A stretch of DNA of 64,000 bases from Luteibaculum oceani (lineage in GTDB: Bacteria > Bacteroidota > Bacteroidia > Flavobacteriales_D > Luteibaculaceae), in contig NZ_VORB01000003.1 of assembly GCF_007995015.1 (NCBI RefSeq), positions 243,087 through 307,086 on the forward strand. The letters run 5' to 3'. Both the position numbers and the translations under genes were made by a program. Below the pieces are notes generated by a model, which was not told where the DNA came from, searched no databases, and saw only the letters and a program-made list of their open reading frames with translations. Shown here one piece after another: positions 53,999-64,000 of this stretch (positions are counted from its first letter, which is position 1; every line of letters begins with the position of its first letter).

Positions 53999-55027
53999 AT
54001 GGCAAAAGTAACCACGCTTTCCGAGTTTATCATAAACAACCAAAAAGACTTTCCATACGAAACTAGTGATCTAAGTCGATTACTAAGCTCTATCCAAATA
54101 GCGGCGAAGATTGTAAACCGCGAGGTAAACCGCGCTGGGTTAACCGACAACATCTTAGGAGCAGTAGGAAGCACCAATGTTCAGGGAGAAGAGCAACAAA
54201 AATTAGATGTTTATGCCAACGATAGATTTATCGAGGCCATGGCATCTCAGAAAGTGGTTTGTGGAATTGGAAGCGAGGAAAATGATCACTTTTTAGGGGC
54301 CGAGCATGGATTGAGTAAAGACGGTCAGTACATTGTTATGATGGATCCTTTAGATGGATCATCGAACATTGACGTGAACGTTTCTATTGGAACTATTTTC
54401 TCAATATACAGAAGGGTAACCCCTATAGGAAGTGAAGTTGCAATGGAAGATTTTTTACAGCCAGGAAATCGTCAGGTTGCAGCTGGATACGTTGTTTACG
54501 GCTCCTCTACCATGTTGGTTTTTTCTACAGGTAATGGAGTTAATGGATTCACATTAGAGCCGTCATTGGGGCTTTTCTGCCTATCTCACCCTAACTTAAA
54601 ATCCCCTGAGGGAGGTAAAATTTACAGCATAAACGAGGGTAATTTCACCCAGTTTTCACCAGCACTTCAGAATTATATCCACCTATGTAAAAGTGATAAG
54701 AACATTAACGGAAAAGCGATGAGTGCCCGTTACATTGGTTCTTTGGTTGCGGATTTTCACAGAAATTTATTGAAGGGTGGAATATATATTTACCCAGGAA
54801 CAAAATCGGCTCCCAATGGTAAATTAAGGCTATTGTATGAAGCGAATCCCCTTGCTTTTTTAATTGAGCAGGCAGGTGGATCGGCATCTAATGGAAACAA
54901 AAGAATTTTAGACATTCATCCTACCGAGTTACACCAGAGATGTCCGCTATTTATTGGTTCAAAAAAATTGGTGGATGAAGCGGTAAAACACATTGCCTCA
55001 TCCGAAAAAACAGAGGCGCTGGGATAA
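53999..55027 (+). CDS. fbp: Fructose-1,6-bisphosphatase, class I
   Basis: Gluconeogenic phosphatase. The 342-residue protein has the metal-site glutamates in [10 protein letters not shown], the class I signature [22 protein letters not shown] (about 119-140) and the substrate-binding [25 protein letters not shown] near residues 242-265. The longer frame from 53966 begins at a TTG with no family support, so I start at ATG 53999 ([10 protein letters not shown]). Five bases before mfd. Confidence 0.96.
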   Translation: MAKVTTLSEFIINNQKDFPYETSDLSRLLSSIQIAAKIVNREVNRAGLTDNILGAVGSTNVQGEEQQKLDVYANDRFIEAMASQKVVCGIGSEENDHFLGAEHGLSKDGQYIVMMDPLDGSSNIDVNVSIGTIFSIYRRVTPIGSEVAMEDFLQPGNRQVAAGYVVYGSSTMLVFSTGNGVNGFTLEPSLGLFCLSHPNLKSPEGGKIYSINEGNFTQFSPALQNYIHLCKSDKNINGKAMSARYIGSLVADFHRNLLKGGIYIYPGTKSAPNGKLRLLYEANPLAFLIEQAGGSASNGNKRILDIHPTELHQRCPLFIGSKKLVDEAVKHIASSEKTEALG

Positions 55028-55032
55028 AGTAA

Positions 55033-58000
55033 ATGCAGGTAAACGATCTTCTAGGAAAATTTATTCTTCACCCGAAAACCGAGTTAATAAACCGGAAAAT
55101 TGGTGAAAGAGGCATACATCTTGGTTTAAAAGGATTGGTTGGATCTGGAGCTGCCATGGTAGCCCAAGCAACTATCAGATCATCCAACAAAAACCACGTA
55201 TTTGTTCTAAATGATAAAGAGGAAGCCGCTTATTTTCTAAATGATCTCGAAAATACAGATCCCGATCTAAAACCTCTTTTCTTTCCAGACTCAAGCAAAT
55301 TGGCCTACGAGGAGCTAGTAACCGATAACGCTAATGTTTTAATGCGCGCCCAAGTACTTAGCCGCATTGCATCTGGTAAACCGTTTACCATAGTTAGCTA
55401 CCCACAGGCGCTTGCCGAAAAGGTTGTTAGCAAGAAAAAGTTAAGTCAAAACACCCTCGCCCTTTCCGTTGGAGAAAGCTACGATACCGACTTTATTAAT
55501 GAATTTCTACTCGGCTTTGGATTTGAAAGAGTTGATTACGTTTACGAACCAGGGCAATTTTCAATTCGGGGAGGAATTATAGATATATACTCCTTCGCTA
55601 AAGAAGACCCATACCGAATAGAACTTTTTGGCGACGAGGTAGAATCCATACGCTTTTTTGATCCAGGAGATCAAAGATCGGTTCGAAAGGTTAAGAAAGC
55701 CACAATTGTTCCCAATGTTCAAAGTGAGAAACTATCTGAGATAAGAGAGAGTTTTTTGGATTTCATTCCAGAAGAAACGGTTCTTTGGATTAAAAGTACC
55801 GAATTGTGCATAGGAAAAATTGAAAAAAGCCTGGAGCTAGTCCAAAAGCAATTCGAGAAATTGGAGGGTGAAACCAAAAGATTACTTCCAGCCGAGATAA
55901 ATGTTACGGGGGAGGAATTTGCTAAAGGAGTGGTAAAGTTTACTACCCTAGAATTTGGGTTAAATCACCCCATGGCAAAGGAAACCATTGTTTTTAATCA
56001 AAAACCCCAACCCAGTTTCAACAAAAATTTCGATCTGCTGGATGGGCATTTCCAGAAAAGAGCTGAACAGGCTTTCGATAATGTAATCGTCTGTAGCAAT
56101 AGTAAGCAGGTTGAGCGCCTTTACCGCATATTTGAAGATCAACAAAAAGAAATAAACTTCACCCCTATCCCACTTGGTTTAGCGGAAGGATTTGAAGACG
56201 AGGATATCAATTTAGTTTGCTTTACCGACCACCAAATATTTGAAAGGTACAATAGGTTTAGGCTAAAAGAAGGGTTTAAGAAGAACCAACAAGCTCTTAC
56301 CCTTAAAGAAATAAGTCAGCTGGAGCCTGGCGATTACGTTACCCATATAGATCATGGAATAGGTAAATTTTCGGGGCTTGAAACTATAGACGTTGACGGG
56401 AAAAAGCAGGAAGCCATCCGTCTAGTGTACAGGGATAACGATATACTTTACGTATCCATCCACTCCCTACACCGGATTTCGAAGTACACAGGAAAAGAGG
56501 GTAATGTTCCCAAAGTAAATAAGTTGGGATCGCAGGCGTGGCAGAACTTAAAAAGCAAGACAAAGAAAAAGGTTAAAGAAATTGCTTTCGACCTTATAAA
56601 GCTATATGCCAAAAGGAAGGCTGCCAAAGGATTTGCCTACGCTCCAGACACTTATCTACAAAATGAATTAGAAGCATCATTTATATACGAGGATACTCCA
56701 GATCAACTTAAGGCTACCCAAGATGTAAAAGCCGATATGGAAAGTGAAATGCCCATGGATAGGTTGGTTTGCGGTGATGTTGGATTCGGAAAAACCGAAA
56801 TCGCCATCCGTGCAGCCTTTAAAGCAATAACCGATGGCAAACAAGTTGCCGTAATGGTCCCAACCACCGTATTGAGTTTACAGCACTACAAAAGTTTCAA
56901 AGCCCGAATGGCGGATTTCCCTTGTAGAGTGGATTACGTAAACCGATTTAAAACCACAAAACAGAATAAGGATACTCTTAAGGATGTAGCCGACGGAAAA
57001 ATTGATATCCTTATTGGAACCCATAGAATCATATCCAAAGACGTAAAATTCAAAGATTTAGGGCTTCTAATTTTAGATGAGGAACAGAAATTTGGTGTTG
57101 CCGTAAAGGATAAATTAAAAACACTTCGAGCCAATATAGACTGCCTTACGCTTACAGCAACTCCTATCCCGAGAACCTTACAATTTTCGCTGATGGGAGC
57201 CAGAGATTTATCCATCATAAACACTCCCCCACCCAACCGTTATCCAGTAAGCACCGAGCTCATACCTTTTTCAGAGGAGCGCATTAGGGATGCCATAACT
57301 TATGAGGTATCTAGAGGTGGGCAGGTATTTTTCGTCCACAATAGAGTGCAAAACATAATGGAAGTGGCAGGGATGATAAAACGTCTTTGTCCTGGAGTGA
57401 ATGTGGGCGTTGGACATGGCCAAATGGATGGAACCAAACTAGAAAAGGTAATGGTAGATTTTACCGATGGCCTTTTCGATGTATTGGTTGCCACCACAAT
57501 TATTGAATCGGGAATAGACATTACCAATGCCAATACCATATTGGTAAACAACGCTCAAAATTTTGGTCTCAGCGATTTACACCAATTGCGTGGACGAGTA
57601 GGACGAAGCAATAAAAAAGCGTTTTGCTATTTAATTGCGCCTCCACTTCACGCGCTTCCAGACGACTCAAGAAAGCGACTACAAGCACTGGTTCAGTTTT
57701 CGGATTTGGGCAGTGGTATGAGCATTGCCATGAGAGATTTAGATATCCGCGGTGCAGGAGATTTGTTGGGCGGTGAACAAAGTGGTTTCATTAACGACAT
57801 GGGCTTTGAAACCTATAAGAAAATACTAGATGAAGCTGTTCGCGAGCTTAAAGAAACCGAATTCAAAGACCTATTTGAGAAAGAGAATAAAGCCAAAGCA
57901 GCAAATCCTATTGAGGAATGTGTAATCGAGACAGATTTACAACTTCTCATTCCCGATTGGTATGTAAACAATATTACCGAGCGCCTCAGTTTATATAAGG

Positions 58001-58371
58001 AATTGGATGATATTGAAGACGAGGATACGCTAAAGCAGTTTGAAGAGCAGCTAAAAGACCGATTTGGAGATATCCCCGAAGAAAGCATGGAACTTTTGGA
58101 CACCTTGCGATTGAGATGGCTTGGTAAGGATATTGGATTTGAAAGGCTTAAAATCAAAAGTGGCAAGATGTTAGGTTACTTCATCGCCGACAAGGACTCC
58201 ATGTACTTTCAATCCGAAGCCTTTACCAAAATACTACAGTTTGTTGCCAGCGGCAAAAATTGCAAGTTGAAGGAAAAAAACGGCAAGCTGTATATGATTT
58301 TCGAAGGGATTAATACGGTAAAAAAGGCCTTAAATGCATTGGCGCCATTGCAGGTTGAAGCGTTGGTGTAG
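55033..58371 (+). CDS. mfd: Transcription-repair coupling factor Mfd
   Basis: Releases stalled RNA polymerase and recruits UvrA. The 1,112-residue protein has the UvrB-like N-terminal region (VYEPGQFSIRGGIIDIYSF, about 172-190), the CarD-type RNA-polymerase-interacting domain (LEPGDYVTHIDHGIGKFSGLE, about 432-452), helicase motif I GDVGFGKTEIAIRAA, the DEEQ box LLILDEEQKFGV, motif VI QLRGRVGRSNKKAFCYL and the C-terminal TRCF domain. Length matches the family. Five bases after the fbp stop, so co-transcription is likely. Confidence 0.97.
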   Translation: MQVNDLLGKFILHPKTELINRKIGERGIHLGLKGLVGSGAAMVAQATIRSSNKNHVFVLNDKEEAAYFLNDLENTDPDLKPLFFPDSSKLAYEELVTDNANVLMRAQVLSRIASGKPFTIVSYPQALAEKVVSKKKLSQNTLALSVGESYDTDFINEFLLGFGFERVDYVYEPGQFSIRGGIIDIYSFAKEDPYRIELFGDEVESIRFFDPGDQRSVRKVKKATIVPNVQSEKLSEIRESFLDFIPEETVLWIKSTELCIGKIEKSLELVQKQFEKLEGETKRLLPAEINVTGEEFAKGVVKFTTLEFGLNHPMAKETIVFNQKPQPSFNKNFDLLDGHFQKRAEQAFDNVIVCSNSKQVERLYRIFEDQQKEINFTPIPLGLAEGFEDEDINLVCFTDHQIFERYNRFRLKEGFKKNQQALTLKEISQLEPGDYVTHIDHGIGKFSGLETIDVDGKKQEAIRLVYRDNDILYVSIHSLHRISKYTGKEGNVPKVNKLGSQAWQNLKSKTKKKVKEIAFDLIKLYAKRKAAKGFAYAPDTYLQNELEASFIYEDTPDQLKATQDVKADMESEMPMDRLVCGDVGFGKTEIAIRAAFKAITDGKQVAVMVPTTVLSLQHYKSFKARMADFPCRVDYVNRFKTTKQNKDTLKDVADGKIDILIGTHRIISKDVKFKDLGLLILDEEQKFGVAVKDKLKTLRANIDCLTLTATPIPRTLQFSLMGARDLSIINTPPPNRYPVSTELIPFSEERIRDAITYEVSRGGQVFFVHNRVQNIMEVAGMIKRLCPGVNVGVGHGQMDGTKLEKVMVDFTDGLFDVLVATTIIESGIDITNANTILVNNAQNFGLSDLHQLRGRVGRSNKKAFCYLIAPPLHALPDDSRKRLQALVQFSDLGSGMSIAMRDLDIRGAGDLLGGEQSGFINDMGFETYKKILDEAVRELKETEFKDLFEKENKAKAANPIEECVIETDLQLLIPDWYVNNITERLSLYKELDDIEDEDTLKQFEEQLKDRFGDIPEESMELLDTLRLRWLGKDIGFERLKIKSGKMLGYFIADKDSMYFQSEAFTKILQFVASGKNCKLKEKNGKLYMIFEGINTVKKALNALAPLQVEALV

Positions 58372-58686
58372 CCTATTAATAATGTAGCAATTTAGCGGTG
58401 GATCAATGAAACAATGGTGCTACTAAGGGGATAGGTAGAGGAGAATAAATTTCTGTTACCAGCCATCGTCCTTCAATGGCGTAAAGGAGAGGCACCACTA
58501 ACTACATTCCACATCTTTGGAAAAATAAGTCGATAAACTAATCTACCTCAAAAAAAAGAGACCAAATGGGCTACCCCATTTTATTATCGAAATCAATAAT
58601 TACTAGTTGTAAGGAATTTGACTTAATTTTATATCCGTTTTTAAATATTTAAAACATAATAGTCTTACCTCCTGACGACTAAATTC
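58372..58686. other. Intergenic leader before the giant adhesin gene
   Basis: 315 bases without a convincing gene. A 7-bp hairpin (AAATGGG ... CCCATTT at 58564-58581) could be a weak terminator for mfd. The last 100 bases are AT-rich, as expected for promoter and leader DNA, but no TAnnTTTG box stands out. No repeats seen. Confidence 0.6.
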
Positions 58687-61600
58687 ATGCATTTTCCTAG
58701 ATTTTTAGCTTTTCTTTTTCTTTTTCTTGGTCTTACCAATTTTCAGTTTGCGCAGGAAAAAACCTACAGCAGGATTTTAGATGATCCGGAATTTCGGACT
58801 GGAAACACCTTGAATTTGGGGCTTGCAGGTGGTAACACCTATACCATTTCATTTGATATAGTTGGCCTTAAATTAATTCTACTTGATGAAGATGGAGATT
58901 TTATTGACCAGTGGCACGTAAGGTCTCCCACTGTTTTAATACCATTGGATGCGGCATTTAATAGTGACACTTCCGCAATTATACTAGTTGGTTTAGATGA
59001 TGGCGCAGCCCCATATGATTCTGACTATAATAGCTGTATCTGGTCTATTGACCTCATTTCCAAATCAATTAATTGGAAAAGAAAATCTCAATCGCGCTCC
59101 AAATTATATGGTATTGAGTGCACTAATGGTCCATTCTGCTATGCAACCGGAGTATTAATCAATACTCCAGACAATGATGCAACGATTTATAAATTAAACG
59201 AAACCACCGGAACAATTGTAGAACAAAAAAGATTTTCGGTTCAAAAAGATGAGACCTATAACTCACTAACGATAGAGAAAAATGAAAATTCAGAGACATT
59301 CATTTATGCAACTGGAAGGCATACAAAAGGCAGTGGTGGTTCCTCAGTGAATGCCTACCGAGCTGTTGTTACAAAATTTGACACCTCTTTAACACCCATT
59401 TGGACTACTACTTTATATAATAATTCCAACGAGCAAAGTAGAAATTATGGCCGAGGTGCTTTTGCAAAAAATGATACGGTTTTTGCACTAGGTATTAGCG
59501 GTGGAGGAAATAATTTTTACGATTTAAAGGTCAGTAAATTAACTCCAGATGGAAATACTATTTGGTGTAAAAAAATTGACGGTATCGATCAACGTGGAGC
59601 TACAAGAATTCGTGATTTCGTGCAACTAGAAGATGGAATGTTAATTTATGGATCAACCTACCAACAATTCCAATCGGCCCCTCCTTCATCCTTGGTTTTA
59701 ATAAAATTGGATTGGAATGGCAATCTGGTTTGGGCAAAAAAATACAGTGACGCTCTGGCACCATCAAAAAGTTTGACCATTCAATCAGTACCCGCTGCCA
59801 TACCTGCAAAACCAATAACCATTTTAGGGGGACAGATTTTATTTTCTTTTTCTAGGGATTTGGGATCAGAAGTATTTCAAAATTATCTAATGAAGTTAAA
59901 TCGTCTTGGAGAAATCACCTCCAATTGTGATGTTCGATATGATAATCTTTCGGTTAGCATAGTGGACATAACTCCAAATAATGAATTTGTTTCAATGACA
60001 AATGTTGCTCCGAATTCACTTTTGGCATCAACTACAAACAGTGACCTCCTGTTAGCCGATGACCCCTGTGAAATTGATATTTCTATAAGTGAAGGAACTA
60101 ATGACACCATTTTTATAAATCACTGTGAAAAAGGAAATATTACCCTTAATGCTAATGGTGCTGATAATTACCAGTGGATTATTGACACTAACACAACATC
60201 GGTATCCTGTGCATCTTGTCCTAGCAGTTCCTTCTCTTTTTCGGAATCAACTAATCTAAAATTAATCGGGTACAAAGATGGTTGTTGTGAATGGGGTGAC
60301 ACCCTATTGGTCCCTGTTATTTTCAATAACAGCTCGGGCGGGATTTCACTTTTAACTAGTGATAGCCTTCTTTTCTGTAAAGATGGAGAAAGTAATTCAA
60401 TAACCATTAAAAACCTTACCGGTAATCCTTGGAATATTAAAGTCAGGGAAGCTGGTAGCACCGAAAACCTGTTAAAGGTTAAAAACATAACCGATTCAAT
60501 TCTCAATTTTACCTACACTGGACATGAAACTCTTAATATCTATGAGTTTTGTGGGGTTAATACCATTATCGACTCCCTACAAATCCAGTTCTACAGAAAA
60601 AAGAATGAATATGAATTACTCAGTCCTGATAGCCTGCCACTTTGCGATACAAATTTGAGTACCCTAAAAATTAAAAACTTAACCTATGAGGAATGGGAAA
60701 TAGGAATAATCGGTGGTGGGCACAATAGCCAGAAATTTGGATTAGATGATAGTACTTATTCAATTGTAATTGAAGAAGGACATACTAGACTTTTTGACCC
60801 CTGCCAACCAAATTCAGACACCATCCATGTTTATCGATATACAGGGGAGGTCCCAAAGCAGTTGGTTGGTACCGAATTAAATGTATGTAGTCAAGATACA
60901 GTTGTTGATTTATTTGATGGAGTTTTAGATTCTGCCAATACCTTCCTTGGAATTTGGAACTGGGAAAACAAGCCCCCAAGCATACCCGAATCCGTCTTCC
61001 AAGACAATGAACTAACTATCCTAAACATGCCTTCGGGGAAATACAAATTTAAGTATACCCAATCAGGTGCTTGTGGGGCGGATTCAGCCATGGTAAGCGT
61101 TAATATTGAAAATAAGATAAGGCGAGACACCGTAATCTCTATCGTTCGATGTAGCGTAGATTCTCTCATCCATCTTGAAGAATTCCTTACCAATGAGCAT
61201 ATAGATTCCAACGGTGTATGGCTGTCAGGCTTTGGATTGGATCCAAAATACCTGAACAATTCCGGCATTCTAAATATCGCTGAACTAAATGGGGATTACA
61301 CCGTGTTTTATGTTAGGCCAAACACTATTTGCCCTCCAGACACAGCTACCTTCCTAATAAAAATAGATCCATTTCTATCCGCTGGACTAGATGGAGATAC
61401 CAGCATCTGTGAAAATGAAAACCCTCTCGATCTTTTCTCCATTATTTCCAATGAAAATGCGGAAGCAGGTTCCTGGAAAAACATAATTACAACGGATTTA
61501 AGATTTGAAAACTTCTTTTTCTCAGCCAGTGCTGTTTCGAACGGAAATACCGCTGAATATAACTTTCGTTATCTGGTGGAAAATATTGGGGTTTGCCCTT

Positions 61601-64000
61601 ATGATAGCTCCTTGGCCACACTTACCGTTCACAACGCTCCGGAGGTAACGCTGACCTCGGATCACTCCATTCTTTGTAAGGATAGCTTGGTTGAAATCAA
61701 TGCTCAAATTATAGGAAACAGTCCATTTAGTCTTGAGATACAAGATAAAGATGGAAAGGTATTTGGCCCAATAGGTAACCTTTTCGGAAATAATTATCAG
61801 TTTACCACTATCCTCTCCGAGGCCAACACGTATAGAATTACCCACCTCCAGGAAAAAAACAACCTACAATGCGAGTACCTAGGCCAGGAAAAAGTTGAAA
61901 TTAAAGTTTACGAACCTATCACGGCCAACCTCATTTTGGAGGATTGTATTTTAAAGGAGGATAGTGTAACCTTCCTTGGATTTATTCCAGTAATTTCAAT
62001 TTCAGGTGGGGACGGTACTAATTACCAATACGACCTCTATGTTGATGGCATCCTAGAAAAATCGGGAGCTCCAGCGCCCAATTCAATGCATAGAGCAGAT
62101 ACCCTTCCTAACGGGGTTGAATATTCCTATCATTTTTATGATGGATCTAATTGCCCAGATATTGATGCCGTTTTTATGCGTCAACCAAGAAAATATTGCG
62201 AATGCGCAACCTTTTCTGGAACCATGGACCTCAGTCCAAAATATTTTTGCGAAGATGAATTAGCTACAACATCTCCAAGTTCTAATTCCTTCCTTGAGCC
62301 TGAGGATACTTTATTTTACATCCTTCACGACCGAGCGGGTATTATTTTGGGTAACATCATAGATAGCAATTCCGTACCTGAATTTCAATATCACCAGGGT
62401 ATGGAGTTTGGTAAAAATTACTTTATTTCAGCTATCTCTGGGGATCGATCACCAAATGGAATCTCACCTTTGGACACCTGTGTTTCCCTAAACAGTGGTA
62501 CCCCTATCCAATTTTTCCCTAATCCAACACTAAATTTTCCTATTTCCAACCTTACGATTTGCGAGGGAGAAATAGCGGAAGTTGCATATTCCATAAATGG
62601 ATTTGGTCCATTTACCCTACAAGGCCAGGCTATTTCCTCTTCGGGTTCAAACCCCATTTCAGTTACTCAGCTTAATAATGACGGTATTCTTCAGTTGAAT
62701 CCTACCGAAACCACCCTGTATAGATTCCATACAATCTCGGGGAGTTCACCTGCAGGTTGTAGTATGAATATTAATATCGAACTACAAATTGATGTTCAAA
62801 CCAGGCCAATTATTTCCCATGCTCAAGAACCTATTGAAAAAATCTGTGAAGGAGCTAGTTTAGACTGGGAAATAACCGTTACCAACGGGATAGGACCTTT
62901 TGAATTGGAAATTTTGCGAGATGGTGTTCCCATACCTTCATCACCTATTTTAATTTCAGGAAACTCCAGAAAAATTGAGCTGTTCCAAAAAGGATTGTAC
63001 CAGATTAACAAAGCAACAGATATTGGAGGAAATTGCCCTGGAAGGGTCCTAAAAGGAAGCTTGGTAATTGATGAACAAAAACAACCCTTTGCCAATGCAG
63101 GGCCCAGTCCTATAGAGGTATGTGGAAGTTTCACCCAACTCGATGCGACCCCTTCCTTTGGAAAAGGAGCTTGGCGACTGCCTTCAGACGGTTCTTTTAC
63201 CTTCTCCAATAACAAGCAATCGAAAACCTTTGCCTTTGTTCCCGAGCCGGGTGAATACCAGTTCATTTGGGAAGAAACCAATGCACCTTGTCCCGTTTCT
63301 CGCGATACTGTTTTTGCGACCTTCTTCGAGCAGCCCAAAGCCAACGCTGGAGTCGATTCACTCTTTTGTGGGACTTCGGCTAAACTTTATGCCACTCCAT
63401 CGGTAAGTGGACCTAAAAACCGTAGCTTCTGGATTTATAACGGTTCGGGGTCTGTGGTATACGAAGATGCTCAAGAGCCCAACTCCCGCGTTAGCGTGGG
63501 TACTTCCGGCACTTACGATCTCATCTGGAGAGAAGAAGCTTCGGCTCAATGTGTAGATCACGATACCGTTTCTATTGTATTCTCCGATTTCCTTCGCGCT
63601 TCGGTAATCGATACCATTTGTTTGAACAACGGAGCCAATTACCAATTTGTAATCGATGTACGCGGTGGAGACCCCGCTTCCATTACCGTTAATGGTAAGC
63701 TCGTCGGTTCATTGCCCTATACCACACCGGTTCTTAACTCCGGACAAGCCTACAAGTTTGGATTTAGCGATCAAAGTGGTTGTGGGTTCTCCGATACCCT
63801 TCGCACTTCCTATGGTTGTCCTTGTCTTAGCGATGCTGGTAGTCTTGTGCAAGACACCCTTTTTGCTTGTATTGGAGATCGACTCATTGCGCAAGCTACT
63901 TCCGATTATGTCCTCGACTCGGACGACACCTTACTTTATGTGCTGCACACTGAAAGTGGAGCCAGTTTGGGCAACATCCTACATTTTAAGGGAAGCAACG
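58687..64000 (+). CDS. Giant secreted adhesin-like protein, 5' part (continues past window)
   Basis: An open frame of 1,771 codons from ATG 58687 with no stop before the window end. Signal peptide FPRFLAFLFLFLGLTNFQFAQ (cut before EKTY). Residues about 25-450 look like a beta-propeller (repeats such as VTKFDTSLTPIWTTTLY, KLTPDGNTIWCKKI, IKLDWNGNLVWAKKY). The rest is a long series of Ig/PKD-like modules with paired cysteines. A composite module occurs twice: CATFSGTMDLSPKYFCEDE with FYILHDRAGIILGNI and YFISAISGD (from about 62197), and CLSDAGSLVQDTLFACIGD with LYVLHTESGASLGNI (from about 63817). Proteins of this type usually end in a T9SS type B (gliding motility-associated) sorting domain, which would lie beyond the window. 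Likely role: surface adhesion or gliding. Confidence 0.85.
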   Translation, partial: MHFPRFLAFLFLFLGLTNFQFAQEKTYSRILDDPEFRTGNTLNLGLAGGNTYTISFDIVGLKLILLDEDGDFIDQWHVRSPTVLIPLDAAFNSDTSAIILVGLDDGAAPYDSDYNSCIWSIDLISKSINWKRKSQSRSKLYGIECTNGPFCYATGVLINTPDNDATIYKLNETTGTIVEQKRFSVQKDETYNSLTIEKNENSETFIYATGRHTKGSGGSSVNAYRAVVTKFDTSLTPIWTTTLYNNSNEQSRNYGRGAFAKNDTVFALGISGGGNNFYDLKVSKLTPDGNTIWCKKIDGIDQRGATRIRDFVQLEDGMLIYGSTYQQFQSAPPSSLVLIKLDWNGNLVWAKKYSDALAPSKSLTIQSVPAAIPAKPITILGGQILFSFSRDLGSEVFQNYLMKLNRLGEITSNCDVRYDNLSVSIVDITPNNEFVSMTNVAPNSLLASTTNSDLLLADDPCEIDISISEGTNDTIFINHCEKGNITLNANGADNYQWIIDTNTTSVSCASCPSSSFSFSESTNLKLIGYKDGCCEWGDTLLVPVIFNNSSGGISLLTSDSLLFCKDGESNSITIKNLTGNPWNIKVREAGSTENLLKVKNITDSILNFTYTGHETLNIYEFCGVNTIIDSLQIQFYRKKNEYELLSPDSLPLCDTNLSTLKIKNLTYEEWEIGIIGGGHNSQKFGLDDSTYSIVIEEGHTRLFDPCQPNSDTIHVYRYTGEVPKQLVGTELNVCSQDTVVDLFDGVLDSANTFLGIWNWENKPPSIPESVFQDNELTILNMPSGKYKFKYTQSGACGADSAMVSVNIENKIRRDTVISIVRCSVDSLIHLEEFLTNEHIDSNGVWLSGFGLDPKYLNNSGILNIAELNGDYTVFYVRPNTICPPDTATFLIKIDPFLSAGLDGDTSICENENPLDLFSIISNENAEAGSWKNIITTDLRFENFFFSASAVSNGNTAEYNFRYLVENIGVCPYDSSLATLTVHNAPEVTLTSDHSILCKDSLVEINAQIIGNSPFSLEIQDKDGKVFGPIGNLFGNNYQFTTILSEANTYRITHLQEKNNLQCEYLGQEKVEIKVYEPITANLILEDCILKEDSVTFLGFIPVISISGGDGTNYQYDLYVDGILEKSGAPAPNSMHRADTLPNGVEYSYHFYDGSNCPDIDAVFMRQPRKYCECATFSGTMDLSPKYFCEDELATTSPSSNSFLEPEDTLFYILHDRAGIILGNIIDSNSVPEFQYHQGMEFGKNYFISAISGDRSPNGISPLDTCVSLNSGTPIQFFPNPTLNFPISNLTICEGEIAEVAYSINGFGPFTLQGQAISSSGSNPISVTQLNNDGILQLNPTETTLYRFHTISGSSPAGCSMNINIELQIDVQTRPIISHAQEPIEKICEGASLDWEITVTNGIGPFELEILRDGVPIPSSPILISGNSRKIELFQKGLYQINKATDIGGNCPGRVLKGSLVIDEQKQPFANAGPSPIEVCGSFTQLDATPSFGKGAWRLPSDGSFTFSNNKQSKTFAFVPEPGEYQFIWEETNAPCPVSRDTVFATFFEQPKANAGVDSLFCGTSAKLYATPSVSGPKNRSFWIYNGSGSVVYEDAQEPNSRVSVGTSGTYDLIWREEASAQCVDHDTVSIVFSDFLRASVIDTICLNNGANYQFVIDVRGGDPASITVNGKLVGSLPYTTPVLNSGQAYKFGFSDQSGCGFSDTLRTSYGCPCLSDAGSLVQDTLFACIGDRLIAQATSDYVLDSDDTLLYVLHTESGASLGNILHFKGSN
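62197..64000 (+). repeat. Repeated CEC/CPC ... LGNI module in the giant protein
   Basis: Two copies start at about 62197 and 63817 (about 1,620 bp apart). Shared pattern: Cys-x-Cys, about eight residues, an acidic D-x-x-P or D-T-L stretch with a Cys, then Tyr-x-Leu-His-x-x-x-Gly and LGNI. The second copy is cut by the window edge. Such modules recur many times in giant Bacteroidota surface proteins. Confidence 0.65.

Noticed and set aside
1..64000. tRNA or rRNA genes
   Set aside because: Reading the short intergenic gaps, I found no cloverleaf or conserved rRNA segment; a tRNA search program could still be run to confirm.

Overview
The window is an AT-rich stretch of a Bacteroidota chromosome, most likely order Flavobacteriales. 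Evidence: the mutY-ssb-gldE-gldD gliding cluster, secreted proteins with type IX secretion (T9SS) C-terminal sorting domains, a 30-residue AURKAIP1/COX24-type basic protein beside an IHF/HU-type gene, TAnnTTTG-type promoters, and few Shine-Dalgarno sequences ahead of starts. Almost all of it is tightly packed housekeeping DNA. I see no rRNA, tRNA, CRISPR array, prophage, integrase or complete insertion sequence.

Layout. 1-9.1 kb: tatC (cut by the window edge), kdsD-type sugar isomerase, recQ, a small DUF1059 protein, an M20 amidohydrolase, a half-size TauE-like protein and a large TolB-like propeller/barrel protein. 9.2-16.1 kb: a metallo-beta-lactamase hydrolase, an outer-membrane candidate, the kynurenine genes (kmo, kynU), hemL, a UbiA-like membrane protein and an unknown exported protein. 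16.2-19.1 kb: gcvP. 19.3-25 kb: the most unusual region, with two paralogous T9SS cargo genes, each followed by the same terminator and by 190-bp repeat units carrying paired GGATTGCAAATCC hairpins (four units after the first gene, two after the second). 25-34.5 kb: MlaFE-like lipid transporter, a tiny lipoprotein, SprT-like protease, manC, fumC, a small membrane protein, the recX-prfB-arsC operon (prfB has a programmed +1 frameshift), rng, the COX24-type protein, a TPR protein and the HU-type gene. 34.6-43.9 kb: mutY-ssb-gldE-gldD, a THUMP-like methyltransferase, an MFS transporter, a lipoprotein, heme A synthase, a heavy-metal-domain lipoprotein and an EamA transporter. 44-58.4 kb: rplU-rpmA-serS, a lipoprotein, a TPR protein, DUF4286, rsmA, mgtE, a response regulator, a 2-hydroxyacid dehydrogenase, a GNAT-aspartokinase pair, fbp and mfd. 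58.7 kb to the end: the first 1,771 codons of a giant secreted adhesin-like protein that continues past the window.

How the genes fit together: most serve DNA repair and translation (recQ, mutY, ssb, recX, mfd, prfB, rsmA, serS, rplU, rpmA), central metabolism (gcvP, fumC, fbp, lysC, kmo/kynU towards NAD, hemL and the COX15-type enzyme towards heme) and the envelope (kdsD, manC, MlaFE-like genes, tatC). The Gld proteins and the T9SS cargo proteins point to a surface-active, probably gliding bacterium. No new multi-gene system is evident. The strongest unexplained signal is the repeat array and its apparent co-duplication with the 3' ends of the two T9SS cargo genes.
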